A program made the translations under genes and the position numbers. A stretch of 64,000 nt of DNA from positions 475,501 through 539,500 of the forward strand of contig JAMWET010001298.1 in assembly GCA_024036415.1 (NCBI GenBank). The letters run 5' to 3'. The stretch is from Prochilodus magdalenae (taxonomy: Eukaryota; Chordata; Actinopteri; Characiformes; Prochilodontidae). Below the pieces are notes generated by a model. The model did no database searches and was not told the origin of the DNA. It was given only the letters and a program-made list of their open reading frames with translations. How positions within the stretch are numbered: position 1 is the stretch's first letter; every line of letters begins with the position of its first letter. Shown here piece by piece: positions 1 through 10,774 of the stretch.

Positions 1-130
1 TAAGTTACAAAACGGCGAGGCCTCCGAGTTTACCAACAAACACCGAAAGCGCAAGCGGCTGCCGGCTCGGCGCGCGCTGCCGGATGAAATATTTAACGCG
101 TCGTGTTTATTAACGGAATGAAAGACAAAG
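1..130. promoter_or_regulatory. CpG-dense island, possible regulatory element
   Basis: The first 130 bases hold many CpGs (for example around GGCTCGGCGCGCGCTGCCGG and AACGCGTCGTG), while the rest of the window is strongly CpG-poor. Such a local cluster in a fish genome can mark an unmethylated element or the edge of a CpG island that starts outside the window. No exon, start codon context or splice pattern is visible. The regulatory reading is inference from base composition only. Confidence 0.25.
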
Positions 131-1340
131 GACTTTTTCCCCTTGACTTGTGCACACTGACATTGTGCTCATAACAAACACACACACGCACACAAAATCA
201 GTTCAGGTCCTTGATCCATAATGGATGACACCCCTTGCTTTTGCAAAAGAGCATTATTAAAGAAATGGGGCAGATGTGGCAAGCTCGTTTGTCAACTTCA
301 ACATTTTGTCAACAACAACAATAGGAAGTCGCGCTCATGCCGCATTGTTAGTCATATATTGGCTCTGTGCAGTTTTTTTTAAAGCCACATGATAATTATT
401 ACAGCAAAAAGTGTTGCATTTAAGCGCATCACATTACAGTGCTATCACATAACGGCACAATGGGATCAGTCCCTAAACACTCCCACTTCTGTTTAGATAT
501 GTGTAGCTGTCGCCAGGAAGTGCTTTTCATCAGTTTTAAATATTTATAATAACAAAACCAAGCAAGCCTCGTTTAGCTGGACCACGAATGTAGCGAAGTG
601 TTTCATTCCTGAGTGAAGGTAGCGAGCTAACTTTACATCTAACGTTCAACTCTCCACCATTCTCAGGTGGCATCACATCTGTGGAGACCATCAATAGGTA
701 AGCGATTTTATGGCATTACCTGCAGAATGATACTGATGACAAATCAAACCCAAAGCATTGGGATCACATTCATATCAGAAATTAAAGAAGAAAGGAGAAA
801 AGGGTTCACTGGTTGAAAAATTAATAGGACTGATGCTTAACATGCTGTCACAGGGAAAGTCCACCCTTCAGAAAAACAAAAGCCAATTGACTGATGAACC
901 GACAAGCAGGAAACACTGTCCCTAGTTTTCAAGCTGTCTAGGAGCCAAAATAACCTGAACCAACTGTGAACACTTTACTAGAAGAGTACCTACACAACAC
1001 ATTCATAACGACTTACATGCACTTTTCATAATGTTTAAACCAACCATCATAAAGTGCACATGTCTAATTTCTATACAGGACACATTAATGTCTTCCTCTA
1101 CAGTCTATGACCTGTTCAATGAATCATCTGGCACATTCAAAATTTAGATAATAAAGATTTACTAATTGCAAAGTAATTAAATTGAAATTCTAGACAAAAA
1201 GTACTTAAGTATTAAAGCACTTTCTGTCCAACAGGGTTAAAGCATGCTGCTGTTATTTGGCCTGTCAAAAAATGAGACATTTTACTAAAATAATATATTT
1301 TTATTATAAATGAGTACTTTTATTTTGAAAATATTGTCTC
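131..1340. other. Intergenic, no gene seen
   Basis: AT-rich sequence without a convincing open frame. A short (CA)n run lies near 178-194. A segment near 1000-1110 has the low-complexity look of old interspersed repeats, but I cannot assign a family. Confidence 0.5.
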
Positions 1341-1900
1341 TCAGGGAAATGAATTTGTTTCACACTCGGCTGTGCATGTGACATGAGCTGGGATGGGCCT
1401 TATCATACCTGACTGACCCAACAGCCACGACTGCAGACAGTGATTCCCTCCATGAGTCATCCGGGTAGTGCCAGCACCATTAGCAAACACGGCAAGACTA
1501 CATGCATGTAGACCATTACGATGACTGCCCTTAACCACGTCAGCATTGCTGAACACTGCCATGGTGTTGCCAGACGGTCCTGGAGTGACTTAGCATGGCA
1601 GTGGGTCATCTTCAGTGACGGGTCCCGCTTTTGTGCGTGGAGGCACCTCCGCCCACTCCTGCAAAATCTGCAGGGACTGTGTGAGGATATTCAAGCTACA
1701 TGGGATGGACACAGGACACCATTAGGAACCTCTACAACTCCATGCAGAGATGTCTACCATGTAGCATTAGGAAACATGGCGGCCCGACACCATACTGGAA
1801 GACACTACTTCTGTATGTGTAGCTCAATAGAATTTACCCACATCAGTCTAAACATATCATCATTTACTGTTCCTGGTATCTTCCTTCCCAACAGCCAGTC
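1341..1900 (+). mobile_element. Tc1-like transposon relic, copy A
   Basis: Degenerate Tc1/mariner-type transposon of the family also found at 20353, 30075, 35486, 41470, 50237 and 52190. Family landmarks are visible in plus orientation: the block 'ctgactgacccaacagcca' near 1410, 'gtcatcttcagtgacg' near 1605 (the VIFSDESRF region of a Tc1 transposase), and a C-terminal stretch near 1660-1750 that still reads NLQGLCEDIQATWDG, which corresponds to the conserved C-terminus of Tc1-like transposases. Stops, frameshifts and a missing segment between the FSD and NLQ blocks make it non-functional. The terminal repeats are not recognisable here. It is one of the older copies. Confidence 0.75.
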
Positions 1901-3264
1901 TACACCTCTAACTGGTCGTGTTTTAAGGTGGGGAATGTTTTTCTTTCTCAGTGAGGTCTTTATTGTGAAATGATAATTTACTGAAGTGGGATAATAAAGC
2001 TGCACTGATGCATGCTAATTCGTTTACTTCAAGAATGAAGCAGTTCATGTGTTTAATGTGTTTAATGTGTGCTGCCGGGAGAGGGAGCATTCTTCAGATT
2101 GATTATTTCCTTCCTGTTTCTAATTCCTAAAAATTGTTTGGATGTTTGCCTGGTCTTATATGCGCTCATGCATGTGCTACAAACAGCCTCTGGTACGTTT
2201 CTCATAGCCTAATGTATCATACAGGAAGTGAGGAGCGGAAATCCAGGCTAAACATCCATCTCAGCGAGAGCCACAAAGCTTTCTCCAAGATCCTCTGGCA
2301 GTAATCGCTGATCTTCTCACGACTGCATTTTTGTCTGTTAAACCTCAGAACGGCCCTTTTTTCTCTTCCCTTCGTAAGTTTTCACCATCCTCTGGTCTTC
2401 AGAGTGGAGGTTTGGCTGAGTCAGTCAGTTTGAGTTTGAGTAATCGCTTTCTTTAAGTGTTGTGAGAAAAAAGTGGGTGAGAGAAGACAGCGTTCCCAAG
2501 GATGCCATAGATGAAGAGGTCCGTCAGTATTTGGCACTAAGGGACGTTGTTAGGCTTTTGTCTTTAAAAGGAAGAATTGGGTCCAATTACAAAAATTCCA
2601 GTGGAACGGGGGAAAAAGAAGCAGCTGTTTCCTGTGTTCAACTATATTCAGTGTACACTGGAGTTATTTTAATCCACAAATGCACACCAGGAGCATTTCT
2701 GACATTACTGTACCTAGTTATCCATCTGATGGAACTGACATAGATTCAATAGACTACATGACACTTACACAAGCCTTTCATGACCACCAACATTAACAAC
2801 TATAGACAGTTATATTGCTGTTGGTCCACAATGTCATTTTAGCAAACAAGTAGCTTTGCAGTAAAAAGAAAGTTAAACTTTTATTAAAAGTTATTAAAGG
2901 TTGCATTCACTCCAGTTATTCTCAGGATAATTTCTATTGGTCCTTTTATCATTATATTCTGACACAACTTAAAGGCAGCTGGCAACTTCCATAAGGAAAT
3001 AGAAATATAAGGTTTTGTACAAAAATAGAAACTGTCTTATTTTGACTATTTCAATTCACTTTAATTTAAAATGCTAATCCAGATGAGGACTTAATCTCAT
3101 GTGGAATCATAAGTTTATTTATTTGCACTAGTACACTTTACTGTATATCCTATATATCTAAACTCCTGGAGACTTTATACACTTTACCTAGATACCAATG
3201 TATGCACGTTTATTAGGTTTATTCAGAATTATCATTATCTGCTGATATCTGCGCCCCTTGCACA
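1901..3264. other. Intergenic, no gene seen
   Basis: No supported gene. An open frame of 93 codons at 2462-2743 has no recognisable motif and no splice context. The remainder is AT-rich filler. Confidence 0.5.
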
Positions 3265-3267
3265 TTT

Positions 3268-3348
3268 GTTTATTATTATTCTTTATTATTATTATTATTA
3301 TTATTATTTATATATTATTTATATATTATTATTATTTTTTTTTATTTA
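3268..3348. repeat. (TTA)n microsatellite, imperfect
   Basis: An ATT/TTA trinucleotide tract interrupted by TATATATTATT blocks and ending in a T-run. It is an imperfect microsatellite of about 80 bases. Confidence 0.9.
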
Positions 3349-5976
3349 CTAGAGTGTTATGACTTTATGATGGTCTTTATGATGGTCTATAATTGGCCCT
3401 TTAGGCTGACATAAAGTCCACCTGCCTTTGGTTAACTGTGTCATGTTAACATGTTCTTACAGTTAATAAGGGTTTTCGCTTCAGATTTTTGAAAGCCAAC
3501 AGTTTTGTGACTTTAGTTGAGTCAACACTGACTAACTGCTGAGGGCATCATAAATAAAACCACAAAAGGATGAGAACGCTTTGCAACTTAAAATCTCATG
3601 GTAAAGCCGAGGTCAGTGTGTGACATCCTTTCTAATGAGCCTCTGGATCAGATCGCTAGTCCTCATCTCACATCCTGCAATCTCACAAAATTTGTATATG
3701 GCTTACGTGCACCTTAGATGGCCTTGCTAGGATGCGTGCCTATGGAGGAGGTCTGGAGAGTCAGAGAGTTTTAGAGTGCCTTTACTCTGTAACTTACTTG
3801 ACTTTGAAGAGTTATAGGCCGTTATTCTGGCTCTGCATTTACACATGACTTTTTATTGTATTTCTCAGGAAAACAAGGATAGCGAAGTTCAGTATCTGAC
3901 TTTTGAAGTACGGTAGACTGGCTGTGAAATGTTAGAACAAAAGCTATCACCACAGGTCAGTAGACAGTGCCAACTTGCCCTGGATTGTATCGGTAGCCTT
4001 CAGGAAACTGGAGATAACAGCATAGTTTCTTCACCTGTTGCCTTCTCTGAAGTGTCCATGTTGTTAGTGTCATAGTCACATTAATTAATGACTAGTTGAC
4101 ATCAAGCTTAAAGCACTTCACTTCTTACACTTCCTATATTTGTCTCAGTTGATGCGCTTTGGTCACTGGTTTTCTCTGGTTATGTTGTAGCTCACTTCAT
4201 TTGTTTGTTCATAATTCCTCATAAAAAAATCCTATTGGTTTGTTTATCATGAAACGATAGGATGTAAATGGCAGCAAATGTGTTTCATTTATTTGGTGAA
4301 AATTTGGTAAAATGATGATTTTGGTATAACAACAACAAAGTGAAATGAACTGAATTGGATTGAACTGGCCAAAATAATAGAAAGTGACTAAAATGAGATA
4401 AGATGTTTATTATTCCAATCCAAAGCTGCAATGTAACAACAGTCTCCAAATCAACAACAATCTCCGAATTTTACCCTTCACTTCAGGTGCACTCACAGGC
4501 TGTTGACAATTAGGATGTGGTGTGAAGTAATATTCCCTATATACAGACTTCTGATCGCAGATACATACAATGCCTTATCGTTTCATTTTATGACTAGCCT
4601 GTCTGTCTGTAGGAAACGTGGGTCCTGCATGGATGAGCTGTCCACTAAGACATGCTTTTTTGCCCAAAGCGTGCAGTTTTAGGACTATTTCCAAACTTAA
4701 AGATCCCCCTGTGTGATGTCTTAAACATCTGGGCGTTTTTGTGTGTCTTTGGGGAGAGACTAGGCTTTGCTGGAGTCTTGACCCGATAACATCTGCAAAT
4801 AAGCGATGGCTTTGCCCACATGCTGCAGAGTCGCTGAGCCCCCTCTCTGCCGCCCTTTCACCCCTCAGACATTTCAACACCTCTTCGACACCCGCTTAAT
4901 AAACATTCTTCCAAAAGTCTGCAGTGAAATTCCACACAGGCTCACTTCGTGCTTTATTAAAAACTACGCCTCCAGGACTCACTCGCGTAATCTTTTGAAG
5001 CATTTGGACAAGCCATGTAGTGATGTAGTGATGTTTTAAAGCCCCCGACCCCCCCGCTCCACACCGCACACCACCCCAAAAAGAAGAAGAAAAGGTGGAA
5101 AAATAGATGATGTCTCCAATCCATCGCAGTGTAAGCTGGACCCAAGGGAGTACATCTGCCTCGTCTGGGATCATCAAAGACATTTTTGGAAGTTTAAATG
5201 CTACACAATGTGGTGAACTTTCAACTTTTCCTTTCACCCAGCGTACAACAGCTGTACAGATCTTCATTTTTTGCAGTAAAATGATGGTTTACAGTGACTG
5301 CCTCAAATTTAGATGATGTAGATGAGAAAGCTGAGGCTGCCCTAACCCTGGGCAAAAACAAGGCCGCATATTCGTTCTCTCTTAGAACTCAGGAGGGACA
5401 ACTTTCATTTATTTACCTGGTCTCCTGTTCTGTCAAGGACCATGTTTAGATCACCTTATAAGCAGTTGCACTTCCAACCCCACCCCAACTCACCAGCATC
5501 AGGCATGTGTGGCCCACTATGTAAAGTATTGCCTTTAAAATGGAAGGAGTGGAAATTGAATCACACACCAGGTATCATTGTGATGGTGTTATGTGGTTGG
5601 TATAGTGATTGGTATGGTTGGTATAGTGTACTGGAGAACATCTCCCCCTGCATCCTGTAGAGTGGGGATTAACCCCTTACCTAAACAAGCACCCTAAAGG
5701 TTCCTAATCCTACATTTGCCTTTCCCTGTAAAAATGACCACACATTTGTAACTAGGCAAACTCTAATGTCTGCTAATGTCTCAGTAGCTAGCAAGCAAGC
5801 TAATGTTACCCCATTATTGTTGTTAATTTGTGCATAAAAGGTTAGTAGCCTGGTAGCCAATGAAGCCGTGTTCCTTCTTTCCTGATGATGTATCTGATTC
5901 CATGATTGTTGTCCCATTTTGTAGGGGGAGATTTTAACCACTACCCATTGTAACTCATGGTGAAACTCAAGCTACA
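3349..5976. other. Intergenic, no gene seen
   Basis: About 2.6 kb with only short open frames, several overlapping on both strands at 4575-5316, none with a recognisable domain. A C-rich segment near 5040-5075 and a small TGGTTGGTATAGTG duplication near 5590-5630 are the only local structures I see. Confidence 0.45.
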
Positions 5977-6523
5977 CTTTTTGGCATCATTCTTTTTTGG
6001 AGTGTATTCGGGGGTTCTTTAAATTATGAAAAGGATCACTAAAGTAGTATGCATTGAATGTTTTCAGAAAGGACATGGGACTAATCCTTAGTCCTGTAGT
6101 TTACAGAGTGTGTTTCATTTTGACCTTGTGACCTTAGCAGACCCTTCCATCAACATCTTCCAACATAAGTTTCCTTAACATGTCAGATTAAAGCTTGAAA
6201 GCAAAAGTATGGGAGTAAATAAAGTAATAAAGTAGCAGGAATAACTTAAACAGACGTAAATACAGATTACATGTGTTAAATATGGGAAACCCAAACGCCA
6301 AGCCTGCGGTTAGTTGTAAAGTGATGCTGAATCCAACCAATGAAGATGCAATGAATATATGATCCCTCCAAATGTCAGATTTGAACTGACATTCCCCAGT
6401 ACAGATACCAAAAGCGTTCCCATTGATTCCTGTAAAAACATTTCAACCCATGTTTCTTTAGAAATCCTTTTCATACTTTAAAGAACCCCCAAATACACTC
6501 CTAAAAATAATGGTGCCAAAAAG
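5977..6523. mobile_element. Fold-back / MITE-like element with ~60-bp inverted arms
   Basis: The segment 5977-6036 is the reverse complement of 6464-6523 over about 60 bases with roughly five mismatches. Both arms carry the blocks CTTTTTGGCATCATTC (or its complement) and GGGGGTTCTTTAAA. The arms are separated by about 430 bases without coding capacity. Similar 'ggttctttaaag' sequences are common in fish non-autonomous DNA transposons. I infer a fold-back element or two oppositely oriented fragments of one family. The complete ends and target duplication are not clear. Confidence 0.55.
6292..6352 (+). repeat. Short interspersed repeat, copy 1 of 2
   Basis: A block starting CAAACGCCAAGC and running to GTGATGCTGAATCCAA recurs at 7820-7870 in the same orientation with a few substitutions. 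The family is not recognised. It lies between the arms of the fold-back element. Confidence 0.6.
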
Positions 6524-7249
6524 GATTCTTTGTTCTATGTCATAGATGAAGCACTGTTGGTGTTTTTTTAGACCCAGTTTTGCAAATGAGGCATATGAGG
6601 GTAAAGAAACCTCGACATGATGTAAACAAAAAACCTTCAGTTGCTCTTTAAAATGTTCCTCACTAATTTATAGACATGCTTCTTTAAGGAATCCAAAAAT
6701 GGTCCTCACGGAACCCTTCTACTGTAAAGGTTGTTTTCTTAGACCTGTATAATCCTAGGTATGAACACTCTGGACACGTTCTCAACAAGGAACAAATAAA
6801 GAAGAATTGTGGGTTAGCATGTGCAGGGATGTGCTCTCTGTAGACAGTGTGTTCACACATAATCTGACCCGGGGCCCTTAAACTTTTGCATGGAACAGTA
6901 CATCTAAACCAAGAGTTCAGGAGTTTGGGAGGGTATCACTAAGCACGTCTCTTTAGGTCTGTCTTCATTACAGAGCATTACTGTATCAAGCCGAGTTCAG
7001 GGAATGGCAATCATGAAGCGAGATACAGTAAGAAGAGAGTATCTTCATGCCTGTTTGTCATTTGTTAATGAACCTCCCCCTCATTTCACAGCATGTACAT
7101 GTCAAGCTTCTTCCATTAACGCACTGCTACACGAACATGCTTGAGAATGAGTGAGGAGACTTTTGGGGAAACAGTGAGGAAGCAGCATGCATCATTAGTG
7201 TTAAGATTGCTCTGCTGTGGCAACATTCACAGGGCTCAGCCAACCCAAG
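6524..7249. other. Intergenic, no gene seen
   Basis: Non-coding filler. The first 220 bases continue the 'ttctttaagg' style of repeat seen in the preceding fold-back element. The segment 7070-7140, with TTAATGAACCTCC, is more complex but has no clear function. Confidence 0.45.
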
Positions 7250-7350
7250 CTTTCTCTCTCTCGCTCACTCTGTATCTCTCTCTCACACTCTCATTCTCTC
7301 TCTCTCCTCTTGGCAAAATTCACTCTCTCTCTCCCTCCCTCTCTTTTTTA
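7250..7350. repeat. (CT)n-rich low-complexity tract
   Basis: Imperfect TC dinucleotide tract of about 100 bases with TCTCTC blocks separated by CACT and GGCAAAA. It gives rise to a spurious serine/leucine-rich open frame. Confidence 0.85.
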
Positions 7351-7559
7351 AGCACCCCACATTCCTGCTACTGTGTGCTGCTTGTCATCCCCTGAAAATT
7401 CTCACGGAACCAAATAAAAGAAGAAAAAAAAAAAATAGAAAGACAGCAGAGCGTCCAGCTCAGAGATGTTCTTGACCTGTCAAGAAAGACGAAACACTTA
7501 AAAAAACGAGGGAGACGAAGAAGTGAAAAAACAAGTGTTTCCATCATTACACCAGCTGT

Positions 7560-7735
7560 TTTCCCATGGAGGGGCGGGCCCTAACTTGTTTAACAGGCTG
7601 TTACAGTAAATGCAGCCTCCTGTTAATGGACAAATCCAGCACCTGCTTACATTTTATTAATGAACCTCATTAACTAGGCCACCCTATGAGCAGTCATTAT
7701 GTAATGAGATTAGCATATGGAGCAGAAACCTGTTG
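7560..7735. promoter_or_regulatory. Candidate conserved non-coding element, TAAT-rich
   Basis: Complex, non-repetitive sequence with several homeodomain-type cores (TTAATGG, TTAATGAAC, CATTAAC, GTAATGAGATTAG) inside a G/C-balanced context. This differs from the AT-rich filler on both sides. It reads like the conserved elements that flank vertebrate developmental genes. This is inference from texture and motifs; alignment to other fish would be decisive. Confidence 0.3.
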
Positions 7736-7819
7736 GTAGGATCCCGTCGTCATTGGGCGAAACAGTTTAATGTTGTACAACTCACAGAGATGCACAGTAA
7801 ATAGAATGAGTGTGATGCT

Positions 7820-7905
7820 CAAACGCCAAGCCCTGCGGTTAGCTGTAAAGTGATGCTGAATCCAATGAATGGGATGGAATGAATGAATGGAATGAATGGA
7901 AATTC
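7820..7905 (+). repeat. Short interspersed repeat, copy 2 of 2, plus (GAAT)n run
   Basis: Second copy of the 'caaacgccaagc...gatgctgaatcca' block, followed directly by an imperfect GAATG repeat (about 7865-7905). Confidence 0.6.
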
Positions 7906-8137
7906 ATAACATATTTTGTTTTTGATTGCACGAGTTTTGGGTGCCTCGATCACATGACATGTTTTGCTGATTATGAGTACACAATCTCTGCACAGCACAT
8001 GCATCACGTTTTAAAGTCGTTGTTGCTGCTGAATCAAAACTATTCATGGAAAAACATTTATTGTGAAGGCCTCTGAAGTGGGGGAGTGGGGATGGGGGGT
8101 GTTATACAGCATCTTGCCGCTCACTACCTATGGTAGG

Positions 8138-8670
8138 CAGGGGTTGGACAATGAAACTGAAACACCTGGTTTTAGACCACAATCATTTATTAGTATGGTG
8201 TAGGGCCTCCTTTTGCGGCCAATACAGCATCATTTTGTCTTGGGAATGACATATACTGCGTCCTGCACAGTGGTCAGAGGGAGTTTAAGCCATTCTTCTT
8301 GCAGGATAGTGGCCAGGTCACTACGTGATGCTGGTGGAGGTTCATCCTTCTTGGTGGTATGCTGACATTACCCTGGATACCGTGACTCTTGATACATCAC
8401 AAAGACTTGCTGTCTTGGTCACAGATGCGCCAGCAAGACGTGCACCAACAGTTTGTCCTCTTTTGAACTCTGGTATGTCCCCCATAATGTTGTGTGCATT
8501 GCAGTATTTTGAGCAGAACTGTGCTCTTACCTGCTAACTGAACCTTCACACTCTGCTCTTACTGGTGCAATGTGCAATTAATGAAGACTGGCCACCAGGC
8601 TGGTCCAATTTAGCCATGAGACCTCCCACACTAAAATGACAGGTGTTTCAGTTTCATTGTCCAACCCCTG
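8138..8670 (-). mobile_element. Tc1-like deletion derivative (MITE), copy 1, 533 bp
   Basis: The element starts CAGGGGTTGGACAATGAAAC and ends with the exact reverse complement; the perfect terminal inverted repeats are 31 bp long. The right flank begins with TA, the target of Tc1/mariner elements. The left flanking TA is displaced by two bases. Total length is identical to the sister copy at 39223-39755, with about 13 substitutions by eye. On the minus strand it keeps the transposase helix-turn-helix (8342-8485) and then, in another frame, a C-terminal remnant (LATILQEEWLKLPLTTVQDA). The DDE catalytic core is absent, so the element is non-autonomous and would need a related transposase in trans. 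Confidence 0.9.
8342..8485 (-). pseudogene. Tc1 transposase N-terminal helix-turn-helix, 47-codon open frame
   Basis: From ATG to TGA the frame encodes 47 residues, including GQTVGARLAGASVTKTASL and VSRVTVSRVMSAY. This is the first helix-turn-helix (PAIRED-type) of Tc1-like transposases, which binds the terminal repeats. The sister copy reads CGA (Arg) where this copy has TGA, so this stop looks like a CpG decay mutation. The sister copy in turn has ATA at the start position. No catalytic domain follows. It is almost certainly a relic; if translated it would be a DNA-binding fragment without catalytic activity. Confidence 0.7.
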
Positions 8671-8799
8671 TACATACATACATACATAAGCAATTCATGA
8701 GTGACATACACCTGCAGTATAGGCTAATTCCAATAAGTGTCTTTGTGAAACCTTTGCTGAGGTGAAATAACATCAAAATGAGCAAAAAAGCTATAATAA

Positions 8800-8926
8800 G
8801 CGACACCTGATAAGAGACACCTGATGCTTGTCTAAAGTGTGTGCTAATGTTTATGTAGGTTTATGTCAGTTGTCGTCAATGAACTTATGTAGGTGTCATT
8901 AGGGTAAAGTGTTGCCAGAGGTAATG
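8800..8926 (-). mobile_element. Fragment ending in GTAAAGTGTTGCCAG, DNA-transposon relic
   Basis: The end 'gtaaagtgttgccagaggtaatg' resembles the right terminus of the TIR-bearing element at 55282-56013 ('gtaaagtgttaccagtaaa'). The rest shares the same TTATG/TAATG texture. Probably a truncated relative; orientation and left boundary are uncertain. Confidence 0.35.
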
Positions 8927-9988
8927 CTTATATGTTAATGAACATTGTATTAATGTAAGAGCCCTTATTCAAGATTCAAGACTTTGAAACCGTCTGTTAT
9001 GTAAAGGTTGCACATATACTGACACAAACCATTTAGAAGGCTTTATTTTTAGGAGTGCAGCACAGCAGTTTAAACTGGGAACTCAGATGCTACTACAGAA
9101 TGCAATTATAGCTGAGGAATCGGTTGGTCAGTTTTTGGATGCCCTCTGTAAGTGGTGATATATGGTTGTAGTGTACATGTGCTTGGGCAGCTCTATGGAA
9201 TTGCCTCATGTGAGTGGAAACTGAATTTGATTGGATGTATAGACTTTGCAGATGGGCTTTAGTGCGACCTGTTGCACTGTGGCTGCTTTTGTCTCATTTC
9301 ATTTGGAGTAGGAATTCACTCCCATGGCTGGATGAGAAGCACAAAGGCCTGGCATGAACTGTGGCTGAACTCGTCCTGTGAAGACTTCATTGAGAGGCGC
9401 TTCGATTTTTTTGCTCCTCTCTCCCCCTTCAACCATGATCAAAAGTTCAGAAACCTGTGTGTTTTGTATTCACGGAGGAGAGCACCTTTGAAACCCTGCG
9501 GATTAAAGAGCACTGTCAGCCCATTTTAAAGCAGAGGAGAGAGAACAGCTTGTAGTTCACAGAGGTGTGCACGCAATGTCTGTGTGCGCCAGGGAAAAAG
9601 TTATGATGGAGGTGTCAGTGGGGGGACATTGCTGGGGCTGCGACCAAATTAGCTTGGGTCATGAATCTGTCACTATTCCACTACAAACACCACATGCTTT
9701 CACAGTGGTTTCTGGATGGGTTGTCTGGGCTTTAAAGCGATGCACTGAATTTCCTCAGCTGAATGAATGAAAGGCATTACAATAACACAGTTGCAATACA
9801 GTAGCAATGTACCAAAAGTTAATACCATTAATGACAAATATGTTGATTTAATATGTTTTATTTTTGATCATGTCCATTTATGTGGAAGTTGTATATATTA
9901 ACTTTGACCACAAAGTTAGTTTATAAGTGCAGCATCATCAAGGCTACACAGGGATATTAAAAAGACTACATGGGAAGTTCTTAACTCG
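8927..9988. other. Intergenic, no gene seen
   Basis: No supported gene. Two short open frames (9272-9529 and 9567-9770) have no domain I recognise. Confidence 0.5.
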
Positions 9989-10196
9989 TACCTACCGTAC
10001 AATCATTTTCATACCTATTTGGAGAGTGACAAAATTCTATTATTGTAAATGACACAGTCAAGATGTGATTGGAAAGTAGACTTTTGGCTTTAATTTATGG
10101 GCTGTAACAAAAATATTGAATTATTTCAGATTTACTGCCATTTTACATAGTTCCTCCATTTTACAGGCTCAAAAGTAATTGGACAAACCAATATGA

Positions 10197-10197
10197 T

Positions 10198-10241
<44 letters not shown>

Positions 10242-10270
10242 CAGATAGACAGATAGACAGATAGATAGAT
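10197..10270. repeat. (TAGA)n microsatellite with TAGACAGA variants
   Basis: About 74 bases of TAGA units, the last third mixed with GACA units. It sits exactly at the end of the nested insertion. Confidence 0.95.
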
Positions 10271-10724
10271 TTCACAAAAAGATAGGTTTCACAAAAAGAA
10301 CAGCACAGATACGAATAATAATACAAAAATTTAAATAAAAACAGTGTTGTGCAGTATGAGAAACCTAAATGGGTCAGTCAGTAACGGCAGCAGTATTATT
10401 AACTATTAAGGTATAGGCTATAGAACTACACATACTGCGAGTCACTATCGATGGATATGTAAATATAAATATATAAATATATCTCACTTCGTAAGGAGGC
10501 AAGAAATATATACAAGAGTACAAATATAACTGCAGGCTGTAGAAAAGTAATAAATAAATGTGCAAGGGACGCGGTTATCAGCAGATAAATGACTGAATGA
10601 ATTAACATCATAAACATGATATTTAAGTGGAGTTGAGTGTCCAGGAGTAAAGATGCACAGTATATACAGTAAGTGTCAGAGTGTCAGTAAGTGTCAGTTC
10701 TCAGGTGATTATAAATACAAAGAG
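10197..10724 (-). mobile_element. Nested insertion: probable truncated LINE 3' end with (TAGA)n tail
   Basis: About 530 bases interrupt the Tc1/mariner relic. On the minus strand the insert ends in a (TCTA)n tract, the same kind of tail as the Rex1-like LINE at 62404. The non-coding part has similar texture (many 'ataaataca', 'gtgcaa' and 'cagtatatacagtaagtgtcag' blocks). A 5'-truncated LINE copy with a tetranucleotide tail is the simplest explanation. There is no coding sequence and no clear target-site duplication, so the assignment is inferred. Confidence 0.45.
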
Positions 10725-10774
10725 GTCTGGTACCGTCTGGAACCCATGGACATTACCAAATGTTGTGTTTAGTC

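Noticed and set aside
1521..1973. 150-codon frame
   Set aside because: It runs across a dead Tc1 copy in changing reading frames; only a short C-terminal part matches transposase.
8325..8537. 70-codon plus frame, repeated almost identically at 39410-39622
   Set aside because: It is antisense to the Tc1 helix-turn-helix relic; its duplication reflects the transposon copies, not a gene family.
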